From: JABDLO01 sp041749255
GTDB lineage: Bacteria; Bacteroidota; Bacteroidia; Chitinophagales; Saprospiraceae
NCBI GenBank assembly: GCA_041749255.1
Contig: JBGTBR010000004.1
Coordinates: forward strand, 1-64,000
Direction of reading: 5' to 3'
DNA: 64,000 nt
Positions 25,237-33,742 of the stretch are shown piece by piece. The position numbers and the translations under genes are program-made. Numbering within the stretch: position 1 is the first letter of the stretch; the number at the start of each line of letters is the position of its first letter. Below the pieces are notes generated by a model. That model did no database searches and was not told the origin of the DNA. It saw only the letters and a list, made by a program, of their open reading frames with translations.

Positions 25237-26457
25237 ATGAAAGATCGAAAGTATGATATTGTCCTGTTAGGAGCTACGGGATTTACCGGAAATTATGTAG
25301 CCAGATACCTGGCAACTTACGCTATTCAGGAAAACATAAATTGGGCAATAGCAGGAAGGAATGTAGAAAAACTGAAGACCCTTGCTGAAGAAATGGGTGC
25401 GAATGAATTGCCTATTATCTATGCGGATATAAACGATCCGGAATCTTTGGATAAAATGGCTTCTTCCACAAAAGTGGTATGTACAACTGTAGGGCCTTTT
25501 GCCAAATTTGGGACTCCTGTAGTAGATGCCTGCGTCAAAGCCCGAACCCATTACTGCGATATTACCGGTGAAACACATTGGATCAAAAAGATCATTGACC
25601 TGTATCATAATAAAGCTGTTGAGTCTGGGGTCAAAATTGTGCATTGCTGTGGTTTTGACTCCATACCCTCCGACCTGGGAGTGAGTTTTGTGCAAAAACA
25701 TGCAAAAGAAAAGTTTGGAGAATATTGTCATTCTGTAAAAATGAGAGTGCGTGTATTAAAAGGTAAGTTTAGTGGAGGCACGTATACCAGCATGTCAAAT
25801 ATCCTGGAAGAAGCTGCCAAAGATAAGGAGATCCGAAAAACCTTGCGTGATCCCTATAGCCTCAATCCTACTGATGCTCCACGAGGACCGGAACAAAGAG
25901 ATCTTCACAAAGTCGTTTACGAAAAGGAATCAAAATCCTGGATTGCTCCATTCATTATGGAAGCCATTAATACCCGAATAGTACGCCGCAGTCATGCCCT
26001 GAAGGGTCACCCTTATGGAGTTGATTTTGTGTATAATGAAGGTGTGATGACAGGTGATGGATGGAAAGGAAGAATAAAAGGCATTATGATGACATTACCA
26101 CTGGCTCTGATGATGGCTGCCAAACCTGGAGGCATGTTAAAAAAGGTGCTCAACAGATACCTTCCAAAACCCGGAGAAGGCCCAACAGAGAAAGAAGTCC
26201 GGGAGGGTTTTTACATATTGTTGTTTTTTGGTCGCACACCCAATGGTCATACCATAAAGGCCAAATGGAAAGGCGACCAGGATCCCGGTTATGGATCTAC
26301 CTCAAAAATGCTGGCGCATAGTGCCATCTGTCTGGCCAGGGATACAACTAAACTGCCTGAGATATTTGGTGTGCTTACACCTTCTACAGCTATGGGAGAA
26401 GTTTTACTAAATAGGCTGGTGACCCATGCGGGAATTCAGATGGAAGTGGTGGAATAA
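25237..26457 (+). CDS. Saccharopine dehydrogenase-like NAD(P)-binding protein (trans-acting enoyl reductase type)
   Basis: The 406-residue protein opens with the Rossmann motif DIVLLGATGFTGNYVARYLA (residues 7-26), then WAIAGRNVEKL, VVCTTVGPFAKFGTPVVDAC and HYCDITGETHWI, the diagnostic segment of this family. GFDSIPSDLGVSF near residue 140 is also conserved. Eukaryotic SCCPDH-like proteins and the mycobacterial trans-acting enoyl reductase share this layout, so a lipid-related reductase role is possible. There is no evidence for lysine metabolism here. Confidence 0.85.
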   Translation: MKDRKYDIVLLGATGFTGNYVARYLATYAIQENINWAIAGRNVEKLKTLAEEMGANELPIIYADINDPESLDKMASSTKVVCTTVGPFAKFGTPVVDACVKARTHYCDITGETHWIKKIIDLYHNKAVESGVKIVHCCGFDSIPSDLGVSFVQKHAKEKFGEYCHSVKMRVRVLKGKFSGGTYTSMSNILEEAAKDKEIRKTLRDPYSLNPTDAPRGPEQRDLHKVVYEKESKSWIAPFIMEAINTRIVRRSHALKGHPYGVDFVYNEGVMTGDGWKGRIKGIMMTLPLALMMAAKPGGMLKKVLNRYLPKPGEGPTEKEVREGFYILLFFGRTPNGHTIKAKWKGDQDPGYGSTSKMLAHSAICLARDTTKLPEIFGVLTPSTAMGEVLLNRLVTHAGIQMEVVE

Positions 26458-26548
26458 CGAATTTGGCGGTCATTGAAAAAAGAGAAACAGGCACCTATAA
26501 ATATGACTAAAAAGCACGAAAAACAGTATCAAATTACATAATTAAATT

Positions 26549-27685
26549 ATGGATATATTATTCTTGCTCGGTGCAACACAGGCATTCTTCTTTGGGATTT
26601 TATTAATGGGTAAAAGAAAAGACAGATTTTCCTCAAAACTGCTCCTCTTATTTTTTAGTTTAATGGGCTTTGTACTCATTGAACACTTCTTATTCCAAAA
26701 AGGTATCATCTTTGATTTTCCTCATTTGATTGGACTTACTTATACTTTACCCATAATATTAGGTCCCATTATTTTTTTTTATACCAAATCTTTAACAACC
26801 GAAAATAATATAAATGTATTCAGAGATTTTTTACCTCACGCCATACCGTTTTTATTTATTACCTGTTTTTTAATTTTTGACTTCTATTTTTTAAGTCCGC
26901 AGGAGAAGTTGATTTATTACCAAAGGGAAACCCAAGGCGAGACATCCCTTTTCATTTACATTGCTGAATTCTTTATTAATTTTTCAATTCCAGTTTATTC
27001 AATCGTTTCACTGCTTTTACTAAAAAGGCATCATAAACATATCAAAGAAAGCTTCTCGAACACCAAAAACATAGACTTTCATTGGTTGAAAATAGTTTTG
27101 GGCTGTATGGTACTGGTTTCATTTGTTTCCGTATTGATGGGGTTTTTAAGTGACTATTTCAATTATATCTCTTATCAGGATGGAGACAATTTTATGTACA
27201 TTACCCTAACTGTAATCATTTATTTTTTAGGCTATTATGGTATTAGGCAAAAACCGGTTTTTTCAAATGTGTTGTATATTTCAGAAACTGATGCTGCAAA
27301 AACTCTAAAACCAAAATATGCAAACTCTTCTTTAAAAGAGCGAGAAAAAGAAAAACTATCAAAGCATCTTATCCAATATATGGAATCCCAAAAACCATTC
27401 TTAAATGAGAACTTGACTTTGAAAGAATTGGCAACTAACCTTGAAATCACCCCAAATAATCTTTCCCAACTGATCAATGAAAGTTTTAATAAAAATTTCT
27501 ATGAGTTTGTTAATGGATACAGAGTTAATGAAGTGAAGAGTATGTTATCTGACCCAAAATATTCTTATTATTCATTGCTTGGAATCGCATATGAGTGCGG
27601 GTTTAGTTCCAAATCAACCTTTAACAGTGTTTTCAAACAAAATACAGGCAAAACACCATCAGAATATAAAAACACTGATTCTTGA
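26549..27685 (+). CDS. AraC-family regulator with multi-pass membrane N-terminus
   Basis: In this 378-residue protein, residues 1-235 contain about seven hydrophobic segments (for example ILFLLGATQAFFFGILLMG and YITLTVIIYFLGYYGI), so the N-terminus is embedded in the inner membrane. Residues about 275-375 form an AraC-type double helix-turn-helix (LTLKELATNLEITPNNLSQLI, then LLGIAYECGFSSKSTFNSVFKQNTGKTPSEYK). This architecture is frequent in Bacteroidota and suggests a membrane signal passed directly to DNA. The acyltransferase gene 144 bp downstream on the same strand is the nearest candidate target. Confidence 0.88.
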   Translation: MDILFLLGATQAFFFGILLMGKRKDRFSSKLLLLFFSLMGFVLIEHFLFQKGIIFDFPHLIGLTYTLPIILGPIIFFYTKSLTTENNINVFRDFLPHAIPFLFITCFLIFDFYFLSPQEKLIYYQRETQGETSLFIYIAEFFINFSIPVYSIVSLLLLKRHHKHIKESFSNTKNIDFHWLKIVLGCMVLVSFVSVLMGFLSDYFNYISYQDGDNFMYITLTVIIYFLGYYGIRQKPVFSNVLYISETDAAKTLKPKYANSSLKEREKEKLSKHLIQYMESQKPFLNENLTLKELATNLEITPNNLSQLINESFNKNFYEFVNGYRVNEVKSMLSDPKYSYYSLLGIAYECGFSSKSTFNSVFKQNTGKTPSEYKNTDS

Positions 27686-27828
27686 TTTTACTTTCTTATC
27701 TTCCAGTCCTACCAGAATGGACATGCCAATAATTAAAGTTGAATAAATAGTAGTCCGGACTTACACTTTCGGTCATTTTTCCTTACACAGGGTTATAATT
27801 TTATCCGAATCTTTAAAAAGGAAATCGG

Positions 27829-28968
27829 ATGAATGCCCGACTTTACTATATTGACTGGTTAAGGGTTATTGCCTTCGGCCTTTTGTTTGTTTTTCACACC
27901 TTGCGATTGTTCGATACTTATCCCTGGCATCTGAAAAACAATGAAACCAGCATCTTTTTCAATTATATAATTGAATTTATGCACAGTTGGCGAATGTATA
28001 TCATTTTTTTTGTCTCTGGGGCGGGTACTTATTTTGCTATTAAGTCAAAGAGGGAGAACTTTTTGAATGGAAGATTAAAACGTTTGATCATTCCTTATAT
28101 TTTTGGGATTGTCATTTTAATCCCACCCCAAAAATTCTTTGAAGCTGTACAGCAATCCGGTTATGAAGAGAACTTTTTTTCGTTCCTGATGCTATTGCCT
28201 CAAAGTATGTTAAATGTAAATTTTGATTGGAATTTAATATGGACAGGATATTTTGGTTACCATCTATGGTATTTGTTATACCTTTTCATTCAAACTCTTC
28301 TTTTCCTGCCATTATTCAGCTATATGTTAAAAAATGAAATCAAAGTGTGTGAATTATCAAATAAATTCTTGTGGTCATTTTTTAAATTCTGGTATATTAT
28401 TATTCCTTTTATCATACTTGAGTTTCTTTTACGTCCTGTATTTCCTGAATACCTGAACTGGGCGGATTTTGCTATATTTTCGCTTTACTTCTTTCTGGGA
28501 TTTCTTTCACAGATCAATCGAAAAGTCATTTCATTCATTGAAAGACATGCATATAGGTTTCTATTGTTAGCCATAAGCTGTTGGAGTTTTTATTTGCTTA
28601 ATAAAAATGTTCTTGATAATATTTCAGTCCCGGAATATACATTGAATTTCTTTTTATCAATCATTTTGAAAAATCTGAACAGTTTAAGTTGGGTACTTGC
28701 TTTTATAGGGCTCGGAAAGAAATTTCTGGATTTTAATCATCGTTATTTGACCGACCTCAATCAAGGTATTTTACCGTTTTATATTTTGCACCAAACCATA
28801 ATCATCTTTGTTGGATTCTACATAGTTCCTCTTAATCTTACTATGGCTGAAAAGTTTATTTTTGTATTTTTAGCTTCATTGATTGTGACAATTGGTTTAT
28901 ATCAAGTTATATGGCGAAATAGTTTTTTAAGATTCTTTTTTGGTATGAAATCGAATAAGAAAAACTAA
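27829..28968 (+). CDS. Membrane acyltransferase (acyltransferase 3 / OpgC-like)
   Basis: The 379-residue integral membrane protein has about ten hydrophobic helices. The N-terminal motif RLYYIDWLRVIAFGLLFVFHTLRLF contains the conserved Arg and His of the acyltransferase 3 family, followed by a basic loop (KSKRENFLNGRLKRLIIPYIFG) typical of the group. The family transfers acetyl or succinyl groups to exported glycans or other surface molecules. The target is not indicated by neighbours. It may be controlled by the membrane AraC protein encoded just upstream. Confidence 0.85.
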   Translation: MNARLYYIDWLRVIAFGLLFVFHTLRLFDTYPWHLKNNETSIFFNYIIEFMHSWRMYIIFFVSGAGTYFAIKSKRENFLNGRLKRLIIPYIFGIVILIPPQKFFEAVQQSGYEENFFSFLMLLPQSMLNVNFDWNLIWTGYFGYHLWYLLYLFIQTLLFLPLFSYMLKNEIKVCELSNKFLWSFFKFWYIIIPFIILEFLLRPVFPEYLNWADFAIFSLYFFLGFLSQINRKVISFIERHAYRFLLLAISCWSFYLLNKNVLDNISVPEYTLNFFLSIILKNLNSLSWVLAFIGLGKKFLDFNHRYLTDLNQGILPFYILHQTIIIFVGFYIVPLNLTMAEKFIFVFLASLIVTIGLYQVIWRNSFLRFFFGMKSNKKN

Positions 28969-29284
28969 TAATCAAAGAGAAAGGCACAATGTCCTTACAC
29001 CTTAAGGAAGTAAAGAATCGTCGCTTTAATAACTTTACTTCAAAGAGAAAATTAACAAGAAAATATTCAATACTATGAATGGATAATATTTAATGCACCG
29101 CCAATATTATGTATTTAATCACCAACTCAGTGGGAACGGGTGAAGTGGTAAATTGAAGGTTTGTGCTACTAAGAAACTTTGTGGTAAACGGAAAAGATCC
29201 TCAAAGTTTTAGGGACTATTCAGCTACTGCCCACACACGAAAACCGATATTTTGATAGGATTCTTAGAATAATTATAGCTTACC
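28969..29284. other. Non-coding region upstream of the ssb1 regulatory region
   Basis: About 315 bp after the acyltransferase gene contain no credible frame, RNA gene or strong repeat. The structured regulatory part begins at 29285. Confidence 0.4.
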
Positions 29285-29367
29285 CGTTTACAAACGTATA
29301 ATAAACGTTTACAAACGTATGTAATCGTAAAAGATACGAGTAACGTTTTTCCTCTCCTACATCTTTG
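29285..29367 (+). promoter_or_regulatory. ssb1 promoter with paired palindromic operators
   Basis: CGTTTACAAACG occurs at 29285-29296 and 29306-29317, two identical 12-bp imperfect palindromes 21 bp apart (two helical turns). TCGTA-AAAGA-TACGA follows at 29325-29339. A near-consensus -7 box CATCTTTG lies at 29360-29367, 21 nt further. All of these elements are also found upstream of ssb2 (56228-56320). Confidence 0.65.
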
Positions 29368-29428
29368 CATCGACAATGATCGCAAGTGGATAATCACTTA
29401 CATTCGATCGGTTTTTCGTTTCATCCGT

Positions 29429-29480
29429 CTCGTCATGAGTAAAGCAAAAAAATCTAACAACTCATGATGAGATACAAAAA
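29429..29480 (+). promoter_or_regulatory. ssb1 5'-leader hairpin and GATACAAAA motif
   Basis: CTCGTCATGAGT (29429-29440) pairs with ACTCATGATGAG (29460-29471): 11 Watson-Crick pairs and one G-U, closing a 19-nt A-rich loop. GATACAAAA follows at once, 19 nt from its G to the start codon. GTTTCATCCGTC (29418-29429) precedes it. The ssb2 leader has the same order with a different stem sequence. Confidence 0.55.
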
Positions 29481-29489
29481 CTTTAAGTT

Positions 29490-29837
29490 ATGAATACTTT
29501 AAAAAATCATGTGCAGCTCATAGGTAACTTGGGCAGAGATGTGGAGATCACTACTTTTGACTCCGGTAGTAAAGTGGCCAAAATAACTCTGGCTACTTCT
29601 GATTATTACAAAAACAACAATGGTGAAAAGGTGCAGGACACCCAATGGCACAATGTTGTTGCCTGGGGAAAGCTCGCTGACATTATGGCTCAAACCCTCA
29701 GTAAAGGCAATGAAGTGGCCATTCAGGGAAAGCTGGTGCATCGCTCTTATGAAGGAAAAGATGGCATCACCCGTTACGTATCAGAAGTAGTGGCCAATGA
29801 ATTTTTGAAAATCACGAAAAAGGAAGCCATCGTATGA
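29490..29837 (+). CDS. ssb: Single-stranded DNA-binding protein, short paralog 1
   Basis: The 115-residue OB-fold protein covers one SSB domain only: VQLIGNLGRDVEITTFDSG, FKITLATSDYY-type strand, TQWHNVVAWGKLAD (the Trp/His DNA-contact region) and GKLVHRSYEGKDG. It ends KITKKEAIV, so it lacks both the flexible linker and the acidic DDDIPF-type tip that recruits partners in housekeeping SSBs. It matches the second copy at 55779-56126 at about 83 of 115 residues with no indels. The strongly conserved regulatory region suggests specialised or damage-related expression, which is inferred. Confidence 0.93.
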   Translation: MNTLKNHVQLIGNLGRDVEITTFDSGSKVAKITLATSDYYKNNNGEKVQDTQWHNVVAWGKLADIMAQTLSKGNEVAIQGKLVHRSYEGKDGITRYVSEVVANEFLKITKKEAIV

Positions 29838-30180
29838 GGTGTTGAGGTTGAGGGAAAGGCCTGCCTGCTGTGACCCGGCGCGGGCAGGTTTTTACCTTCG
29901 GGAGTTCGAAAAGTCAAAAGGTCTGAAGGTCTAAAAGTCTGAAAGTCGGAAAGTCGGAAGGTCTCAAGGTCGGAAAGTCTGAAGGTCGGAAAGTCTGAAG
30001 GTCTCAATGTAGTAAGGGCGGCAGGTTGAGGCCAAGGTTGAGGCTAAGGTTTTCGCCTTCAGCAGGTTGAGATCCTTCGGTAGGTCAATAGTCGGAAAGT
30101 CTCAAGGTCGGAAAGTCGAAGGTCAGAAAGGTGAATAGTGAAAAGTTTAAAGTCAATAGCGAATAGCGAACTGCGAATAC
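29838..30180. repeat. Word-like degenerate intergenic repeat tract 2
   Basis: The tract starts immediately after ssb1 with GGTGTTGAGGTTGAGG, followed by many copies of (A/G)AAAGTC(T/G)GAAGGTC-type 8 to 9-mers (29905-30000, 30090-30130). It includes TTCGCCTTCAGCAGG and GATCCTTCGGTAGG, and ends GTGAAAAGTTTAAAGTCAATAGCGAATAGCGAACTGCGAAT. These are the same words as in 18971-19615. Confidence 0.75.
29860..29894 (+). terminator. Possible terminator of ssb1 inside the repeat tract
   Basis: CCTGCC (29860-29865) pairs with GGCAGG (29883-29888), followed by TTTTTA, 23 bp past the ssb1 stop. Confidence 0.5.
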
Positions 30181-30262
30181 TAATGGCTACGAAGAAAATA
30201 CTTGCAACGTAACCGACACAGTCCACCAATTTCTCAGGAAGTCTGCAACATTATCCTGGGAT

Positions 30263-30295
30263 AATAAAAACGGGAGTAGCCCTCCCGTTTTTATT
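30263..30295. terminator. Perfect 14-bp hairpin, bidirectional terminator
   Basis: AATAAAAACGGGAG (30263-30276) and CTCCCGTTTTTATT (30282-30295) are perfect complements with a TAGCC loop. A and T tracts flank the GC core on both sides, so it can stop transcription in either direction between ssb1 and the MFS gene. Confidence 0.8.
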
Positions 30296-30573
30296 CCCTT
30301 TATTCAAATGTCACTACTCAACTATGAACAAAGCCACATGAATTCGATTCACTCGAGTTAAGTGAAATCCAGCTTGGTTCTATAATTGAGCTGAAATGGT
30401 CATTATGTATTGGTACTTCTGGTACTTCAGTTGATTTATTTATAGATGGAACTTTTATTATATCAAAAATGAATCTTGACAAACCAAATGTGACTTGAGC
30501 TTTCATCCACGCTTTAATATTGCGACAGGTTACATTCAACTTTGTCATCATTAACTTAGCTATATCCAAACAA
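30296..30573. other. Non-coding region after the MFS transporter gene
   Basis: About 280 bp without a supported gene. A minus-strand frame entering from the MFS gene (30318-30701) is judged to be an out-of-frame shadow. Confidence 0.35.
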
Positions 30574-31743
30574 TCATTCTGAAGTATTTTCCCTGTGTAG
30601 CAAAGCCCAAACACCCAATACCGGGCCAATTGCCAGTAAAATATACACAGCGTACCAGGTGATATAAGCTGAAGCCAATTGAATGGCTTGAATGCTGACA
30701 ATCGTTATAGAAAATCCTATGCAGTTTACTATAGTCAGGGACGTACCTCTGGATTCCTCTTCAGCATTTCTGGCCACTAGTGTAGAAAATAACGGCGAAT
30801 CAGCAATTACAACCCATCCCCAAAAAAATAAGAATAAAAGCAATAGCCATACATAGGGCTGATTTAAAAATATGGGTGAAAGGAGGCAACATAGCCCCGA
30901 TAACACCAAAGCGCCTGTTGCTACTTTTTTCTCACCTAAATGCTGGGAAATCCACCCTCCTGTTATGCAGGAAATACTACCTGTCCCGATGATAATAAAA
31001 GACCATAGAGAGGTATTGACCTCAGATCCGACCTGGAATTCCTGGTACCGATCCAGGATTACAGGTACAAATGCCCAAAAGGCATACAACTCCCACATGT
31101 GTCCGAAATATCCAAAAGAGGCAGCCCGGAAGGCAGGGTTTTTAAAACCGGAAAGAAATGACTTCCATTTCAGTGTGGATGCTTTTCTTCGAAAGGGGCC
31201 ATCCGGAACAAGTATAAACATGACTAAACCTCCCAGTACACAAAGTGTTGATGAAGTCCAGATCACCGCTTTCCAGGGAAGCCCAAATGACATGCTCTTA
31301 ACCCAATGTGGAAACGCTGTTCCCAGCACCAAAGCTCCAACCAAAAACCCAAGAGAAAGTCCTAACCCTTTCTGGTAATGATCGGAAGCTATCTTCATAC
31401 CTACCGGATAAATTCCCGCCAGAAAAAATCCAGTGCCAAAGCGAAAAAGCAACAATGACATTTCATTCAATCCCTCCAGAGAAGTTCCTAAATTGAACAA
31501 TGAGGATAGTAGGCTACTGCACAAAAACACCAAAGTCGGTGAAAAACGGTCAGAAATAGTAAGAATAGCAAAAACCAAAGTACCCGTGATAAATCCAAAT
31601 TGCACAGAACTCGTAAGATGTGCAAGAAATCCAGGGTCTAAACCGATAGTGTTTATTAAATCTGCCATCACCGCATTTCCAGCAAACCAAACGGAAGTGC
31701 AGAAAAACTGAGATACAACTATTACCGGTAATACTCTCTTCAT
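30574..31743 (-). CDS. Major facilitator superfamily transporter
   Basis: The 389-residue protein has twelve predicted helices. The helix 2-3 loop is SDRFSPTL, and helix 4 contains LLLFRFGTGFFLAGIYPVGMKIASDHYQKGLG. The central loop after helix 6 is PDGPFRRKASTLKWKSFLSGFKNP. It resembles cyanate/nitroimidazole-type (CynX/NimT) exporters and importers in general layout, but the substrate is open. It is monocistronic on the minus strand. Confidence 0.88.
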   Translation of the reverse strand: MKRVLPVIVVSQFFCTSVWFAGNAVMADLINTIGLDPGFLAHLTSSVQFGFITGTLVFAILTISDRFSPTLVFLCSSLLSSLFNLGTSLEGLNEMSLLLFRFGTGFFLAGIYPVGMKIASDHYQKGLGLSLGFLVGALVLGTAFPHWVKSMSFGLPWKAVIWTSSTLCVLGGLVMFILVPDGPFRRKASTLKWKSFLSGFKNPAFRAASFGYFGHMWELYAFWAFVPVILDRYQEFQVGSEVNTSLWSFIIIGTGSISCITGGWISQHLGEKKVATGALVLSGLCCLLSPIFLNQPYVWLLLLFLFFWGWVVIADSPLFSTLVARNAEEESRGTSLTIVNCIGFSITIVSIQAIQLASAYITWYAVYILLAIGPVLGVWALLHRENTSE

Positions 31744-31990
31744 CTATTTGGGTTTCCAACCATTGACCAGACGAAATTACTGAATGGATTTATGTATGCA
31801 TCAAGTATTATTTGATTTATTCGTATTTTCTTTTTTCTGAAAAAATTCAGGCATATATTCTTCCATTTTCAATTTAAAAGTTCAATGCAGATCAATACAA
31901 AGGGAAACAACTACATTAAGTAATGATGAATGCTGGCGGTTTATATTGGTTCTAATTATTAAAGCTGTATATCAAAGTATAAACGTTTCA
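31744..31990. other. Non-coding region upstream of the MFS transporter gene
   Basis: AT-rich DNA that should contain the MFS promoter. Nothing else was recognised before the FAS1 terminator. Confidence 0.35.
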
Positions 31991-31993
31991 AAA

Positions 31994-32023
31994 TGAAAAA
32001 GCCGGAGGTTGATCCGGCTTTCA
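31994..32023 (-). terminator. Terminator after the FAS1 gene
   Basis: AAAGCCGGA (31998-32006) pairs with TCCGGCTTT (32013-32021). On the minus strand the hairpin is followed by a T-rich stretch. Confidence 0.75.
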
Positions 32024-32072
32024 TCACTCAAATGTAATCTAAGAATTACTACTACTTCTTTTTCAACAAAAC

Positions 32073-32609
32073 CTATTTAGGCATAATAACCGTGTCAATA
32101 ACATGGATCACACCGTTTGATCCTTTAAGATCAGTGGCTACAACAGTGGCTTTATTACCCTGAGCGTCTTTTATGACCACTTTTCCCTCCCATAACTTTA
32201 CTGTAATTTTTCCACCATTCACGGTTTCTACATCGATGGATCCACCACCATCATTAATAGCTTTGATAACGGCAGCTGCATTGAGGTTTCCTTTTACTAC
32301 ATGATACGTTAGTAAACCGGCGAGTTTATCTTTATTTTCCGGTTGCAACAGAGTGGAAACAGTACCTTGAGGTAATTTTGCAAAAGCGGCATTAGTCGGG
32401 GCAAATACTGTAAATGGGCCTTCACTCTTTAATACTTCTACTAATCCTGCAGCTTGTACAGCAGCTACCAGTGTTGTGTGGTCATCTGAACTGATCGCAA
32501 TGTCAATAATATCGTTATCGTAAGATATTTGCTTGACCTGGGTAAAACCCATTGTAATTGTGAACATAAGTAGTGCACTTAATAAAACATTTCCTGACAA
32601 TTTTTTCAT
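32073..32609 (-). CDS. Secreted fasciclin (FAS1) domain protein
   Basis: The protein has 178 residues from the ATG at 32609, which gives a clean signal peptide (MKKLSGNVLLSALLMF, ending GFTQ). A longer reading would add 29 AT-rich-encoded residues. One FAS1 domain follows: DIAISSDDHTTLVAAVQAAGL, GPFTVFAPTNAAFAKLP (H1 motif), LLTYHVVKGN (the YH motif) and IHVIDTVIMPK (H2). FAS1 proteins mediate cell adhesion or matrix contact. The protein is probably periplasmic or released. Confidence 0.93.
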   Translation of the reverse strand: MKKLSGNVLLSALLMFTITMGFTQVKQISYDNDIIDIAISSDDHTTLVAAVQAAGLVEVLKSEGPFTVFAPTNAAFAKLPQGTVSTLLQPENKDKLAGLLTYHVVKGNLNAAAVIKAINDGGGSIDVETVNGGKITVKLWEGKVVIKDAQGNKATVVATDLKGSNGVIHVIDTVIMPK

Positions 32610-32810
32610 GACAATTATTTTTTTGTTTAAATCAATATAGTATATAACTGAGTTGTATAAATATTGTTTAACGTTAATGACGAAACTTTTAAACAAAATA
32701 GAATATATTTTTTAAAAAGATTTTTTTTATAGTATTGCAGGGAGTGTATAATTATTGAAACCAAATAAAGACTTTGACTATATTTTTCTTTTAAGATATC
32801 ATAAGTTGCT

Positions 32811-32818
32811 TAATTTTG
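32811..32818 (+). promoter_or_regulatory. YebC -7 promoter box
   Basis: TAATTTTG is an exact TAnnTTTG match 49 bp before the start codon. Confidence 0.45.
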
Positions 32819-32866
32819 CGGAAAATTAACTTTAGAAACCAATCAATTTATCTTCATATCTGAATT

Positions 32867-33577
32867 ATGGGACGAGCGTTTGAATACAGAAGAGCGGCGA
32901 AGGAGAAAAGATGGGCCCAAATGTCAAGGGTTTTTCCAAAAATAGCGAAAGCCATTACCATTGCTGCAAAGGAAGGAGGGAGTGACGCAGACATGAATCC
33001 AAAGCTAAGATTGGCCATTCAAAATGCCAAGGCAGCCAATATGCCAAAAGATAACATTGAAAAAGCCATAGAACGTGCTTTGGGAAAAGATGCCGAAAAC
33101 TTTTCCGAAATAAATTATGAAGGTAAAGGTCCCCATGGCGTGTTGGTTTTTGTTGAATGTGCTACGGACAATCCTAACAGAACCGTTGCTAATGTAAAAT
33201 CTTATTTTAATAAAGCAGGAGGTGGCATAGTTCCTACAGGAAGTCTTGAATTTCTATTTGACAGGAAAGCAGTCATCGAGTTTCAAAAACCTGAGGAATT
33301 GGATTTGGAAGAGCTTGAATTCGAATTGATAGATCATGGTCTTGAGTATTTTGAAATCGACGGAAATACAGTATATGCATATGGTGATTATAAAGACTTT
33401 GGCAACCTTACCCACGCTTTTGAACAAAAAGGAATTCCCATGTCAGAATCCACCCTGGAAAGAATTCCCAATTCACCTGTAGAGTTTTCCGACGAACAAA
33501 TTCCCGATATTGAAAAACTGCTCGATAAACTGGAAGATGACGAAGATATACAGGCAGTATATACAAACATGGCCTGA
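32867..33577 (+). CDS. YebC/PmpR-family protein
   Basis: The 236-residue protein starts MGRAFEYRRAAKEKRWAQMSRVFPK, a Bacteroidota variant of the family's MAGHSKW signature. It continues with ITIAAKEGGSDADMNPKLRLAIQNAKAANMPKDNIEKAIERA and YEGKGPHGV, both highly conserved, then the acidic C-terminal domains (LDKLEDDEDIQAVYTNM). YebC proteins have been described as DNA-binding regulators and, more recently, as ribosome-associated factors that help stalled translation. Which applies here is not visible. Confidence 0.93.
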   Translation: MGRAFEYRRAAKEKRWAQMSRVFPKIAKAITIAAKEGGSDADMNPKLRLAIQNAKAANMPKDNIEKAIERALGKDAENFSEINYEGKGPHGVLVFVECATDNPNRTVANVKSYFNKAGGGIVPTGSLEFLFDRKAVIEFQKPEELDLEELEFELIDHGLEYFEIDGNTVYAYGDYKDFGNLTHAFEQKGIPMSESTLERIPNSPVEFSDEQIPDIEKLLDKLEDDEDIQAVYTNMA

Positions 33578-33742
33578 TATTAAAAGGTATGGGTTTATGG
33601 TTCTTGTCACACCCATTCATTTTTGAATTGGAGTACCCATGTGGATTTAGAAAAATATAGTTGAATGATGAGATCTACCATTCATTCCAATATTAAATCT
33701 CGCTAAAGGATATCCTACCTTTGCGAAGATACCAATCCAGGC

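Noticed and set aside
30318..30701. 127-codon minus-strand frame overlapping the end of the MFS gene
   Set aside because: It overlaps the transporter in another frame, has no family resemblance, and its downstream part is not supported by context.
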